NCBI GenBank assembly: GCA_018296165.2
Contig: JACKQL020000017.1
Coordinates: 434,001 to 498,000, forward strand
Origin: Termitomyces sp. T153
Taxonomy: Eukaryota > Basidiomycota > Agaricomycetes > Agaricales > Lyophyllaceae
Length of the DNA stretch: 64,000 bases
Direction: 5' to 3'
The notes beneath the pieces were generated by a model. It did not search any database. It was not told where the DNA came from and saw only the letters and a list, made by a program, of their open reading frames with translations. The position numbers and the translations under genes were made by a program. Below, in pieces: positions 1 through 12,083 of this stretch; the first letter of the stretch is position 1; every line of letters begins with the position of its first letter.

Positions 1-714
1 AACAAGATGAGATGGAGCTGAACAGAATGAGGCAGAGTTGAGGCAAGATTGAGATGAGAATGAAAATAGATTCAGGCAGAGATATGAAATGATAACAAGG
101 ACAATAACAAAATGGAGACAAGACAAGACCAGGAGACTGAGAGTAAAGGAAATGTAACATGGAACACAAAACATGAGAGAGAAGCAATCAGACCATAGGT
201 AACTTTAAGCAATAGGGAATATCAAGACTAGAGTATGAAGAGCTACTCTACAACTTATATACTGACTACTGGGGAGCTCCAGGGGACATTGGCTGTGGTG
301 GCAGGACTTGGCAGAGCTCAGCAGAGTTGACAGGTGTCAGTTGTAATCAGGAGGCGGGCCACATTGATATATTGATGGGATCAATTGGGAATGCAGGCTG
401 TCCCAAGGTTGTCATGATACTTTGGAGTGGGTCTGAGGAACCAGGGTAGTGAGTTGATGATGTGCAACAGAGTCAGGAACAGTGGGGGGATGGTTCCAGG
501 GCTCAGGAGATCCAGGGGAAGCATTGGTGGCTGTGGAGAAGATGTCAGAGTTGGCCAGGGTGGCCATTGGGGTGTGCTGGAGAAGTGTTGGAGTTGCCCA
601 GAGTAGGCACAGAGGGTGTACATTGGTTGGGGATTGAGGGGGACATTGGAGGGAGCTCCATGGAAGCAAGCAGGCTGGCAATGGGGTCAGGGATCCAGAG
701 AGCAGGTCATGACA
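1..714 (-). repeat. LTR (gypsy family A), cut by window edge
   Basis: This stretch matches, in the same orientation, the repeat at 8048-9079 and, inverted, the one at 48702-49721. Shared tracts include the purine-rich segment around 100-170 (compare 8570-8640) and the segment reading 'caagactagag' near 224. The inner end at 706-714 reads gtcatgaca, the complement of a TGT...ACA LTR start. No polypurine tract adjoins it, so it is more likely a solo or truncated LTR than the partner of the one at 8048. The other end lies outside the window. Confidence 0.7.
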
Positions 715-879
715 AAGACCAGGCAAGTGCCAATCAATCTTTGACAATGGTGTAAGGATAACAAAGAGGAGCCTGCTATAAATGTGAGTCCAAATTGGTG
801 GACATTCAGCAAAACATCATTAACTTATCATGCTTCACTGGTAGGAATTTGTGCTGAAGCTGATTGATCACTTGTTGAC

Positions 880-1818
880 ATACCTCCTTCCTGATGGTGT
901 TGCAATCACAGATGAACATTGAGGCAAGCTCATCATAAAGGACCAGAGGATATATGAGCACAAGACTTTACAGGTCAACTACACCACCTATGATAATTGA
1001 CATGATCAAGACACAATCAATCCGCATCAACAATCTAATGTCATGCTTCTTGCTGATGAAGAGGATGGCAACTTTCATCCATATTGGTATTTTTGCATCA
1101 TCAAGATATTCCATGCAATGGTACTCTTGGGAAGTGGACAGTTTCAAGAAATGGAATTTCTCTGGGGGCATTGTTATGGGCTCAACTATAAAGTCAAATC
1201 CAGTCCTATTGCAAAATGATTGCATCAAATTGGTTTCTTGGAAGGCAACAATGCTGTTGGATTCATTGATTCTGCCAATGTTCTCCATGCAGTTCATTTG
1301 ATCCCAAGGTTAGCAGGTGATTGTACTGACCAGTTACTGACTCCTTTGATGATGCAGCAAACAGATGAGGGAGACACAGATTATGAACAATATTATATTA
1401 ACATGTAAGTGTTGGTCTATCCAGTAGACTTGAATAACTGACATTAGAATTGAATAACTGACATTAGAAATCTAGATTTGTAGACAGGAATATGTTTGTC
1501 CAGTTTACAGGGGGTGGAATCAGACACCAAATAATGTACAAAATAACACAAATCTTCCAAAAAGAGATCAATAAATTGTATTCCATCAACCAGTCTGACT
1601 GACCCTCTGAAGACTCAGATGATCATCAACAATCAGAGCCCAATGGCTCTGTAGCTGACTCAGACTCAGAGTTGGAGGAAGGTCTCACTGCAAACAATTC
1701 ATTTGAAGAAGACAGCAATCCAGATAATGAAGATGATAATCAGTTGGCTGACTCAGAGGATGGCAAGGATAATGACAAGGATTATTTTGAAGAGCTATTG
1801 GGCTTTGGAACATTGTAG
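880..1818 (+). pseudogene. Plavaka-type transposase, C-terminal remnant
   Basis: The plus strand reads as the C-terminal part of the Plavaka (CACTA-like) transposases common in agaricomycetes. Recognisable blocks are VNYTTYD near 975, FHPYWYF near 1075, MEFLWGH near 1150, LHQIGFLEGN near 1225 and a terminal DTDYEQYYINM near 1375-1405. The last block is followed by a degenerate FVQFTGGGI segment (about 1490-1520) and an acidic Ser/Asp/Glu-rich tail ending in TAG at 1816-1818. Several stops and frame changes interrupt it, and the N-terminal half is missing. The family call rests on remembered motif order, not a search. Confidence 0.7.
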
Positions 1819-2484
1819 TTTTTCTTATAACGCTTTGAATGACAAGTTATATTCTGGAAAAAAAACTTGATTTTGCAGAGCACCAGATAACCTGAGTGAT
1901 AGCAAATAGCAATATAGAGTCAAAGTCAGACAGTTAAGCACAATGATAGAGTAAACAATCTATGAGCTAGAATCAATGCCAAGGATCTTCCTTGTAGGTG
2001 TGGCAACAAGGTACAGAGAGTGGTCATCAACTGCTTCAATGGTGGTTAAAGCAGGTTCTAAACTGGATTCAGGTACAATGAGGGCATGTGAATGCAGAGT
2101 TGGACTCAGAGGATCAAGTTTCAGAGGTGGAAGTAGTACTGGTGGTTGAGGAGTAAAACTTGAGACATCTGAGTTGTTTACCAGAGGTAAGCCTTCAAAC
2201 CAGGGCTTGTCTTCATCAGATTCTGGTTCAGTGATTGATGAGGCTGTGGATGCTGCAGACAGTGAAAATGGTTCTGGTTTTGAGCCTGAGTGACATACTA
2301 GTAGTGGTAGACAGGGAGTAAATATACTACTAGAGTCATTAGAACACTGTCACTTCTGTGATGTCACACACACTGAGGGTTCAAGGTTGAGAGTGATGTC
2401 AAAGACTAATGAATGGATTGATTAGCATCATGGCTATAATAGTACTACCACTAGGCCCTAGTGCAACATAGTGAATTAACTTAC
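1819..2484. other. no recognisable gene; transposon 3' debris grading into host DNA
   Basis: I see no supportable coding region here. CpG is scarce until about 2500 and becomes normal after about 2690, which suggests that the transposon-to-host boundary lies near 2.4-2.5 kb. Confidence 0.4.
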
Positions 2485-2665
2485 TGTCACTTCGAATGTT
2501 GTTCTGGATTTCTTCAATTTCTTCCCTAAAATACCTCACAACATTTGCCAAATCTGCTTCTACACATCCCATAAGAAAGTTCAAATGCCGGTGTACTGCA
2601 TAGGAGATGCTAAGCCTGGAACTGGATTCAGCATCAGCAATTTGGAGGGAACGGGCACGATCCAT
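2485..2665 (-). pseudogene. candidate truncated first exon of a host gene
   Basis: An ATG at 2665 (minus) opens about 60 codons, MDRARSLQIADAESSSR onward, with a glutamate-rich stretch FREEIEEIQNN that could be helical. The frame runs into a consensus donor, GACA|gtaagt, at 2485/2484. No matching downstream exon appears before transposon DNA starts near 2.4 kb. A 5' exon orphaned by the Plavaka insertion would explain this. I do not recognise the protein family, and it could be a chance ORF. Confidence 0.3.
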
Positions 2666-3386
2666 GAGTGAGAGCAGGGGCCTGAGTGCAAAGGACGCGT
2701 CTTGTCACGCGTTTGATGCGTTGTGACTACTGAATATCTGATAAAGTAATATAGGTGCCATCATCATGTGGCTGTGATATCGCCTGGTAAAGTTAAATTA
2801 ACATGGTAAGTCCATGGCTTTGTCAAAGATTCCTGATGCCTGTATGATACCACGTTTGGTATTAAAAATCAGTCGCTCAGCTTGAGGCACTCATCCTGAA
2901 ATTACCTAGTTATTATTGATCATTGTGAGTTTAGGGATTACAATACTATCAACACCTTGGCACCATGTGTCCCTCAACCCAGGGGTCCCAGGCCATGTTT
3001 GGCCAAGTTTTCTAAGCGACTTTTTCCTGATGTATGTAATACACGGAGAGGTCGAAGTTCAAATCATCGTTCTTGCCATCATCCCCCCTTCGACTCGTCT
3101 TCGTGTAGTGATACATATATCTGTTGGAATGCAAGGGGGCATTAGAAACATCAGAACCAGACTGCTGCGTTCCCTCGTTGGTTATTTCAAACGCTAGTTC
3201 GGCGCTTGTTGAACCAAACTCTTGTCAATGAACTAGTTTAGAAATTTTGACATGCTTGAATTGGTTGAGTTGTCGGCCGATGAAAAATCGAAGCTGATGC
3301 ATGATTCATCAGAGTATCAGAGTAAATGGAGTATTCTATTCGGTCAGGCAACATGCTGGACGTCTTGAACTTTAGGCACCTTGCAC

Positions 3387-3396
3387 TTTATATTTA
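3387..3396 (+). promoter_or_regulatory. TATA-like box of the glutamine synthetase gene
   Basis: An AT-rich tttatattta lies 27-36 nt upstream of the ATG at 3423, at the end of a roughly 700-bp non-coding stretch (2.7-3.42 kb) that holds no other gene I can see. The assignment is by position and composition only. Confidence 0.3.
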
Positions 3397-3422
3397 CGAC
3401 CCCTTCCCGCGCCACGCTCAAG

Positions 3423-5066
3423 ATGGTCTCAATCTATGACCATGGTGTTGATTATTCCCCGCTCACGCGCGCTACAACGATCCCAGTCGAGAGCCTCAGA
3501 GATCCATACTCGAACATTTGTGGGTTTGATCAATGGCATATTTGATGACACGACTATAATAGCTCCACATAGCGTACGTCCGTATTCAATGGGTGGACCT
3601 CGTCAACAATATCAAATGTCGTGTACTTCCCCTTTCTTACTTCTTGAAATTGCTTGAGTCATCGAGACCTGGCGTTGGAGTTGCCAAGGCTTCACTGGGT
3701 CTTGTCTACTTGATGGTTGCTCCTGGCTTCCCGCCTTCCGGGGAGTATCTCTATGTACCTGATCTCTCCACCATTAGGTTATGCCCGTACGCTTCTGGTG
3801 AAGTCGTTGTTCTTGGCTGGTTCAACGAGAAAACGCCCTACCTCGGAATCGATAATAAATTGACATTGGACGTCCCCTTATGTTCTCGTGCCACTTTGCA
3901 ACGTGTCGTCAAGTCAGCATTCTCAAGCTTATACTCAATTGAATCAACACTAATGTTTGATAAGGGAGTCATCTAAGGCCGGAGTTGAATACCTTGTTGG
4001 ATTCGAATCCGAATTCATTCTACTCAAGTCGACTAAACCTGTTGTAGCTGCAAGCAACCATAGCTGGTCTGCTACTAATGGTTTCCCTTCCAATTCGGTC
4101 GTCGCGAAGACGCTCAAGGAGATTGCCGATGGGATTCAATCGTCAGGCATCGAATTACAGATGTATCATGCGGAAGCTGCTCCTGGGCAGGTAATAATAC
4201 TTGCTCTGGATATGTCTACAGCGACGGTATCTTACCTTTCTTTGATAGTATGAGTTTGTTACTGGTCCTCTTCCCCCGCTGGAAGCCGCCGACGCGTTAA
4301 TCCATACCCGAGAGATCATCTACAATACGGCTGCCAAGTATGGACTGCGCGCCACTTTTGCTCCAAGGATCTATATGGACTCTGCTGGTAGCTCCACGCA
4401 TACCCATATATCGGTTCATTCGAAGAACAGTGAGAAAGTACCTAACGAGCTTTCTTCCATCGAGTCTTCCTTCCTCGCTTCGGTCCTTGCTAACCTCCCT
4501 GCTTTGACCGCGCTCACATTGCCTACTCAAGCATCGTATAAGAGGGTGGCAGACGGGGTCTGGTCTGGTGGCACATATGTAAATTGGGGTACTGAAAACC
4601 GTGAAGCTCCCGTGCGCCTCGCCAACGCCACATCTCCCTCCTCCAGGAACTTCGAGATGCGCTTTGTGGATGGGACTGCGAACCCGTACGTCGCTCTCGC
4701 GGGTATTTTAGGTGTTGGTTTTGCAGGCATCCGCGACAAGTCCGAACTCAAGATCAAGGACTGCCCCGGCCCGAAAACCGCAGCTCAGCTGACTGAGAAC
4801 GAGAGACAGGCTCTTGGGATCACTCAGAGGATGTCATTGACATGGGAGGAGGCACGTCAAAACCTACACAAGAATACGATCCTGAGGGATTTTGTTCTTG
4901 GAAATGAGTGTATGGCAAAGTATCTGGCAGTCAACCAAGTAAGTTCAGGTTTTGTTATGTATTCTTGTAGCGAACTTGACGAGCGGAACAGACCCTTGCT
5001 GATGCCTTGGATCTTGATGGTAACGATGAAGTGGCGGCGCTGACTCGCCTGGTAGAGTTCTATTGA
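3423..5066 (+). CDS. glutamine synthetase-like protein (FluG C-terminal type)
   Basis: Five exons join cleanly: 3423-3519, 3573-3912, 3965-4190, 4249-4938 and 4992-5066, giving 475 aa. The product belongs to the type I/FluG-like glutamine synthetases widespread in basidiomycetes; it has only the GS part and no N-terminal amidohydrolase. Visible motifs are the beta-grasp region FPPSGEYLYVPDLS, the metal-site block YHAEAAPGQYE (about residue 213 on, split by intron 3), an ATP-site HTHISVH (about 270), the Arg loop ENREAPVRL (about 337) and the FEMRFVDGTANPY block (about 356). All expected catalytic blocks are present, so it looks functional. The family ligates glutamate or related amines using ATP; the actual substrate of this subgroup is unknown. 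Transposon debris lies on both sides and the 3' end is tandemly duplicated. Confidence 0.9.
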
Positions 5067-5172
5067 ATGCATCTCTGGACTAATTTATTGCTTTGGTGGT
5101 AACGATGTAGTGGTGGCGCTGACTCGCTTGGTCGATTTACATCGAATGCATCTCTGGACTAATTTGTTGTCC
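5018..5172 (+). repeat. tandem duplication of the glutamine synthetase 3' end (about 79 bp x2)
   Basis: Unit 1 (5018-5096) holds the last codons and the stop of the synthetase. Unit 2 (5097-5172) repeats the same sequence with scattered substitutions, including 'gcgctgactcgc' and 'gaatgcatctctggacta'. A third start (tggtaa) follows at 5173. Only unit 1 is coding. Confidence 0.85.
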
Positions 5173-5369
5173 TGGTAAACAACCCATAAGTTTGCATTTC
5201 ATAGTCAAAGCTTGAAGCATGTGTGAGTGTGGGCGTCTGGATGAGATATTATTCATATTCTTCAAAGTTCAGATCATTGACAACTTGATCAAAGAGTAGA
5301 ATAATCGTGCGCAAAATTTTATGATCAGTGTCTAGATTTATATATCTAAGTGGAAGACCCTGTGGTCCA

Positions 5370-8047
5370 CTAATGCCCAAGTGCACGAAAACATCGTTCA
5401 TGTTGTGGGAGAGGTTGTCTGCGAATACTGGAGGGTGGCGGGGGAGCTGGTCGTTCCGATGGCATCACTAGGTACTCGAAGGGGTCATGGCGGTATGGAG
5501 GGCAGTCTTCCATTCATGTTCCGGAGCAGTCCGGACATCATGGTAGCTAGAATGGAGGGAGTCTTGGCACTGCGGGGGTGGTTAACAAGGTTTCTGATCA
5601 GGGGAAGTGGATACTGCTTCTTTTGAGGACTTTGTTGAGTCCCTGATAGTCAGTGCAGAGTTGGAGAGGCCTTCTGCTTCTCTTGGCAGCTGAGTTGTGA
5701 CTCCGGTGGAGGAGATCAGGGTGCATGATGCCTTGCTAGACATGTTGTGAGGCATGGTTTTGAGGGTCCGGAGTTTGTAGATCTTGCTGCAGGGATGGGA
5801 GGGGGCCTTCAAGTTCAACTTGATGGGTGTGGGGGGAGTGCTTTCCCTTGGAGGATGCATCAGTGAATTCATGGTACTCCAGAGAAACTACTTTGTATTG
5901 GGTTTGCTCCTCTGTTGTTCCAATGGTGTAGTCCTTTTGCATAGGCATTCCTCTGGCAAGGTCAGAGTGATTTGTAGTTGGTGGGCAGGAATTCTGCCTT
6001 GTGGAATGTCTATGACAGGGATGGTGCTGATAATTTTGGTGTCAGGGATTCTTCAGGTGGGTGTTGGAGTCAAGGAGGTGGGGTCTGGAGCTGTGGTGGC
6101 CAGGGTCTGGAGTTGTGTGGTGGGGTCCAGGGCTGTCTGGAGTCATGGGTTAAGGTGCCTTGGGTCTTTATATCAATTCTGTGAGCTGTTGAGGGAAGCC
6201 TTGGAGGGGCTTCCAAGGGGGCAGAGGCATGCTTTCAACACCAAGGATCTCTGGATCAAGGGTTGGTGGTGGTAGTGGGGTTTGGAGTTGCAATGGCAGG
6301 GTCTGGAGCTACCTAGGGTTGTTGGTTGTTTCTCAATCAATTCAGCAGGGAAGCCCTCAAGGTGCATTTAAGGGAACCAGGGCAGGGGTGCATTTTCAAT
6401 TGTCAAAGCTTCTGGATCAAAGTGATTGAGTGTTGAGGTTGTGATGGTGGGGTTCAGAGTGGTGGTGGAGGAGTCTGTGCTTTGTTCTTCAGAGAACATG
6501 TCAGCAAATTTATGATACTCCAGGAGAACTACTTCATATAGAATGTTTTTTCCCTGTCCCTTGTTCCAGTGGGGTAGTTCCTGCACTTAGGTGTTCTTCA
6601 GGCAAGGATGGCAGGGTTGGTAGTTGACAGGAGTCCCATCTTGTAAAGTGCACATGGAGGGGGTGGCATTGAATATTTGGATGCCAGGAGTTCTGGATTG
6701 ATGGGGGAGAGTGTTGAAGTTGTGGTGGCAGAGTCTGGAGTCAGCTGGCATTGTTGGTCAGGGTACCATGGTCCTCATATTGATTTCTGAGGGTGGTTGG
6801 GGAGAATCCTCAGACTGTGTTCAAGAGAGGCTGGGGTGGAGGTGCATTTTCCTTCCTTTCTTGGCCATCTTGAGGGTTGGGGGTTTTTTGGTTGCTCTGG
6901 GGCTGCTGGAGTTGGGTCAGAGACATCAGAGTCCTAGGGGACTGGAGGCAGAAGGGAAGGGGGCTATGGGGGTTGTGTCTGAGCTTGATAAGTTCATGGC
7001 AGGGCTTTTCCAGTCAACTGTGGGGCAGGATTGACATTCTGATAACCAGAGTAGTCCTAGTGGGCTCTGGAGGTTGGTCTGGGGGTTGGATGATGGGGTG
7101 CCAGTTTTGGAATCTTGAATCATTGTTAAGGAAGGGGAGGTTGTTGGGGTAGGGGGTGATTCCAATGAAGGTGGGGCTTGTGTCAGAGAGTTGAAGTCCT
7201 GGGGGGTTGGTCAAGGGGGGTGCAGAGAGTTCCAATTGTTTGCTGGCAAAGTATTGGAGGCTTTTGCTGTCAATGTGGGTGGAGGGGGGAACTGTTGGAG
7301 AGCTGTTGAGTTGGATATGAGTTATGTGTGGACTTTGAACAGAGCTGTGAGAGGTCCAGGGGATGTTACTGTTGTCTTTTGGGCCCTTGGGGGAGGTGAG
7401 GCATTGAGAGGGACTGGTCTGGAGTTGGGTGGTTATTCCAGTTGGGGTGGAGAGTGAGGTTGGGCCAGTGGGTTCAAGGGTTGGTTGGTGGAGCCAGGAG
7501 AAGCCAGGAGTGAGGGGGCAGGGGTGCATGACTAGGTGGCTGGCAGTCAGAGGTCTTGTCAATGTCTGTCAGCAAGGAGAATAGTTTGCTCTATGCAGCA
7601 AGTGATTGTCTCCAGCAGGGGTTGTATTGTTATTAGAGAACTTGGGGAGGGTGGTGGTGGTGGAGTGCTGGAGTTGTTGTTATGCAATTGATTGGGGGTT
7701 TGTTGGTAAAATTATTGGTTGCACCATGGTTGAACTTAATAGGGGCAGAGCTGGCAGAGGAGGGGAGAGGGGTGCAGAAGAGGAGGGTGCATAAAGAGTA
7801 TAAGGGGGGATAGGCTGGAAGGGTGTTCAGAGGAAAAACCATTGTAGGGGGATGTGTGACCAGGGCAGAGGAGATATTGGTGTCTGATCTGCAACTTAAT
7901 GTGCCTTTGCAATCAGGGCAAGACAGGTCAGAGCGTAGTGGTTTTCAGGTACTAGCCAACCATAGACATTGGTTAGATCTCTAATGGGAGTGTATGCAGG
8001 GTTAATTGCAGACATAAAGAACAGGGTAAGGTGGAGTCTTGATATTA
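5370..8047 (-). pseudogene. truncated gypsy retrotransposon body (gag, N-terminal pol)
   Basis: Reading on the minus strand from the LTR at 8048, a proline/serine/threonine-rich Gag-like stretch (7014-7562) is followed by the segment leading into reverse transcriptase. That segment has YHEFTDASSK near 5870-5910 and a duplicate-like YHKFADMFSEEQS near 6480-6550, both versions of the conserved YxxFxDxFSE motif. A decayed N-terminal RT segment lies near 5.6-5.8 kb. The element stops within RT near 5.37 kb; no RT catalytic motif, RNase H or integrase is present. Frames are broken many times and CpG is almost absent. Confidence 0.65.
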
Positions 8048-9079
8048 TATCAGGTTCTGTTGACCACAGGGGCTCAGCTTAACTGGGCAAGTCCTTACTA
8101 GGTGGATGCAATGTCCTGCACTTATAACCTAGCATTCTAAGGAGGTCCAGACTTCAGATACCAGTGAGAATAAGCTATGGGAAGCAGTCCAAGCAAGTCC
8201 AGAATAGTCTGTAGGAGTCTAATATGAGGTCTAAGGAAAGGTTGGGCTTGGGGAAGATTCAGGTACAAGTCTGGAGGTGAGTATTGAAGGTGCAGGGCAA
8301 ACAGAGGCTATGCAAGTGATGGGAGCAGAGCCAGAGTTTGATGGGGAATCAATGGATGCTGATGGGTTTTGGAGCCAAGTGTAAAGTGAGGTTTGGAGTT
8401 GGTTATAAATGTTTGGGAGTTGTAATTGTAAGCATTGAGTTTGTAATGGCATTAGAGTTGAAGGGAACTTAGGCCTGATAAAGGAAACAGAGACAAGCAA
8501 GATGAGACAGAGTCAGGGTGAGATTGAGACAAGAACAAAAATAGATTGAAGTGGAGATACAAGACAATAACAAGACAATGATGAGAAACAGAGACAAGAC
8601 AAGACCAGGAGACTGAGATAAGACAAAACATAACAAGGAACACAAAACACAAGGAAACAATCAACAGCACATAGGTAAGGTAGATAATATCAAGACTAGA
8701 GTACAGGCTGCTACTCTATGACTTATATACCAACTACTGAAACTCCTCCAGGGATAGCAGGTCTGACAGTGGGGCTTGTTGGGGCTGCACAAAGTTGATG
8801 GGTGTCAGTTATGATTGGTTAGCAGGCTGTGGTGATATACTGATGGGATCAGATGGGAATGTGGGCTGCTCTGGGGTTGTCATAACGTTCCAGACTCAGT
8901 CAGATAAGCCATGGTGGCCAGAGTGGCCATTGGAGTTTGCCAGAGAAGCATTGGAGTTGGCTGGCATGGATGCCATGGGTGACAAAGGTTGGGGTGAGTT
9001 GAGGGAGTGTTGGTGGGTACTCTGGGGAGGTGTAGAGCTGCTGGGGAGAGGTCTGGAGGCCTTGGAATGGGTCATGACA
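8048..9079 (-). repeat. LTR (gypsy family A), 5' LTR of the truncated element
   Basis: About 1,032 bp with complementary TGT...-type ends: gtcatgaca at 9071-9079 and tatcaggttctg at the inner end. It matches 1-714 directly and 48702-49721 in inverted orientation. By position it is the 5' LTR of the minus-strand element at 5370-8047. Confidence 0.75.
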
Positions 9080-10088
9080 GCATACTTGTGAGGCCTAGAT
9101 CCATGTTTGGAAGGTTTGCAATGGGATACATGTGATCAATGTAGTAGACATGATTTACATACTTTGATATGCATCATGTTCCATTTTATCCACAGTACTC
9201 CAGTCAAAGTCACCAGGGAACATGTATTCATCACCAAACTTGTCATCCAAGTCATATCTCCAGTCAAAATCACTTAGTAGATGTGAATGTATGGCAGCAG
9301 TTGATTTGATTTCAGGAGAAACTAACTGAAAGGTTGAGACATAACAAAGGTCAAAATCAAGAAAATGCTATTGAAACAATAGGAAATAGAGCTAATCTCA
9401 AGTGTGAAACAGCAGAAATAGATGAACATTGTGCAACATGAAGTTGGATGATGAAAGGACAAAAGATAAAGTATCTATGCAGTGGCTGTGTCAATAATGT
9501 ATAGGCCAATAACATGCTAACTAGTGGCTGTGCAAATAACTGGCAGGTAACATGCCAGCATAATGATGGGTGAGCTGAGCCACTGCTAGCAACTCCCTAG
9601 CAACATGGCAATTCATTTTACTTTTGAGGTATTATTTATCTATTTTTCATCTTACTTGATTTAGTCTTATTTCTTTGGTACAATGGTGGCATTGTGACCA
9701 TTATACAGCTGTCATTCCAAGTGTCATCTTTAGCTATACTTGAGTTTATTGTGTTTCACCTGACATTCCACCTAACTTGCCTGTGTTGCTAATGACCAGT
9801 TTACCTTTACTTACCATTAACATTTCCCTTTGATTTAATTTTACCTACTTACTGTAAATACTGTCATGTTTTCTATACATGATTGAATTATTGTACACTG
9901 TTATAGCCCAGAATTCAGATCACTTTCTTGATGTTAAGCCTCCTTTGTTTACTCTAACACTCTCCTAGCAACCGTTATCTCAACACTGCTGGGTTAGCAA
10001 CTATTGTTATCTTTGTTTTTGCTAGTATCACTTTTGGGTACTATTTTGCTAAGTTTATGCCTCGTGCTAGCACCTATGGCTAGATAAT
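9080..10088. repeat. decayed LTR and transposon debris
   Basis: From about 9.5 to 10.09 kb the sequence resembles the distal part of the large gypsy LTR at 36136-37271. It shares the phrase 'gaccagttta' and repeated ctagcaac/gttagcaac heptamers, and it ends in ...gataatca, where CpG-rich host sequence resumes. On the minus strand 9.18-9.35 kb could encode an Asp/Phe/Trp-rich stretch (DFDWRYDLDDKFG) preceded by an acceptor-like cag. I do not recognise it. Confidence 0.4.
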
Positions 10089-10384
10089 CAACCGTTTTCT
10101 ACTCTTGCTTATTTTGTCTGAGCTTGTGCTCGATAGGATAATTGCAGCAAAGTTTGACCATCTGATGGCCAGTGCCATAACGAGCTGTTTCCCACAGCTT
10201 CGATTCAGACGAAATGTAAATAGCAACTTTATGTCCATCACTCAATTTAACTTAACTTCTTGCTCTAGACTGAATCTGGTTCTAAGACAAAATGGCATTT
10301 CAGTCTCCTTGAATGAAGGTGTTTCAGCCCGCATATACAATAGAAAAGCAACGGATGGAGATCCCAATCTCTTGAGATCCTTGT
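10089..10384. other. non-coding 3' flank of the zinc-knuckle gene
   Basis: CpG-normal host sequence between the transposon edge and the stop codon of the minus-strand ZCCHC9-like gene. I see no gene; it presumably holds the 3' UTR. Confidence 0.4.
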
Positions 10385-11489
10385 TCAAAAGTAAACCACC
10401 CTTTTCGACGGTAGACTAGTATGTTTTGTAGCTCTGGCAATGCCCAACTGTGTCGGGAAACATTCCCCCCGCGCGAGTTTCTCTTTTTCCTCACGTTTTC
10501 CAGATCGGTCTGGTTCACTCTTCTGGCGCTTGAAAGAATGAAAATCGTCTTCATCTGCACCAGCAGTATCGCCAATACCGAGAATGTCCTTAGTCTCAGC
10601 ATCATCTTGAATAGGTATGCACAAAAGTGTTAGGATGGAAGACATAGAGTCTGGATTATAGAAAGGGACTTGCCTTTCTTTCGCGAATCACAATCTTTAG
10701 CAAGATGCGTTGCACCCCCACATAGCTTGCAGCATCCTCCGTTGGGGTAGACACTTTTTTCTTTATTGTGAGGACATGAAGACACAAGATGTCCTTTGCC
10801 GTTACAAACGAAACATGACGCGAAAGGAAGGGGATTGGCTGGATCGACGGATTTCTTGCATCGAGAAAGGATATGTTTTGATGAGCCACATCTAAGATGA
10901 CTTGAAGCCAGACAACTCTTCTACTAGGGACATTTGGACGGACCTGTAGCAAATACCTACAATTTTGGCGTTTTGGCCGTCCTCATTCAGCTTTTCTGTG
11001 TTTGGACAATCTTTCGCAGCATGACCTTTTTGGCGGCAGGCATAACAAGTTGTTGCTTCCACCCTTTCGTTGATACGTTTAAGGCGCCTCCAATTGGAAA
11101 TAGAAAGAACTAAGCTCTCCATGAACCTAGACCAATACCTCCATAAGAATAACATACGCACCTTTCTCCTTCTTGGTTTTTTCTCTCATCTTCTTCTTTG
11201 CGGATTTAGACAGTGTTCCATCGGCTGCTCTAGCTTGCGTCTCCAATATTATCCTTTGCCGTTCTGCGGCCGCCTCAGCTGCCTTTACGCCAGTATTACC
11301 GTCCCTCATCGAAGGTTTCGTCCGTTTCCGTTTCTTCTTTGGGGGTACAACGAGATCCTCATCTGTCTCAACCGATTGGACATTTTCGACTTCGTTCTGC
11401 CTTGTAATTTTGGGTCCTAGACTGTCCTGGAGCTGGGAAGTGGCTTCGAGATATGTCCGCTTTCTCCCAAAGTTGGTGATTCTGGTCAT
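10385..11489 (-). CDS. four-zinc-knuckle protein, ZCCHC9-like
   Basis: Four exons (11489-11162, 11109-10944, 10891-10674, 10605-10385) give 310 aa in one frame. The start MTRITNFGRKRTY is followed by a Lys/Arg-rich segment PPKKKRKRTK that could act as a nuclear signal. Four perfect CX2CX4HX4C knuckles follow: CYACRQKGHAAKDC, CYRCGSSKHILSRC, CFVCNGKGHLVSSC and CKLCGGATHLAKDC. The spacing of the knuckles and a short acidic-to-basic tail ending in VVYF match the order seen in animal ZCCHC9. Zinc knuckles of this type bind single-stranded nucleic acid; a role in RNA metabolism is inferred from the family. The last intron (10606-10673) appears to use a GC donor. The longer open frame upstream of 11489 has no ATG. 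Confidence 0.85.
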
Positions 11490-12083
11490 TGTGCAGGAGC
11501 CTTCGGAGTTTTCCGAATATATGTATTTGTAACTGCTTCGAGAGGCTTCGAGAGTGCGTTCAAGCTCCTCGATATACTTGACGACTAACAATTGATCTTT
11601 TAAATACTTCCATTCTTTGAGAATAATTTCCTGATTAACAATCGTCAGCGAAGAGAGTCATGAGTACGTTCAATATCTCGATCTCCTTGACTACTGACAA
11701 TTGAGCTGAAAGGGGTCGATTTTGCATAGGATACCCCATAGCACACACTGCCACAAGTACACACTTCCACTTGAATGTTGCGACATGAATGTTGTGGATA
11801 TAAGAGCAGCGTTTCTCAAGTTGTCATCTCGGAAGTTCCAAGATTGGTGATATGGGCGACGCTTGGAAGACGCTTGGAACACGTCTTGATCTTTCTTGGA
11901 CACTACGATGGATGCCCGACTGATACATAGTGGATATACCCAAGAAGGCCTATATACGACGCGAATATGTATACCGTCATTCATATATTCACAAGACAAG
12001 CACAAGTCCATAATCAAGCTATAAAAAAGGAGAGAAAATGAAGGTTCAATATTACCAAAACTACTTCACGACAATCACTCTGC
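11490..12083. other. intergenic region between two minus-strand genes
   Basis: About 600 bp holding the promoter of the zinc-knuckle gene and the 3' flank of the transcription factor gene. No coding feature is supportable. Part of it (11640-11720) partly repeats the segment near 11540-11600 ('cgttcaa...ctc...ctactgacaattga'). Confidence 0.45.

Noticed and set aside
1..9079. One large gypsy element with LTRs at 1-714 and 8048-9079 that captured the glutamine synthetase gene.
   Set aside because: No polypurine tract adjoins 714, the gypsy body stops inside RT at 5.37 kb, and the synthetase keeps host introns and CpG content. Independent insertions are simpler.
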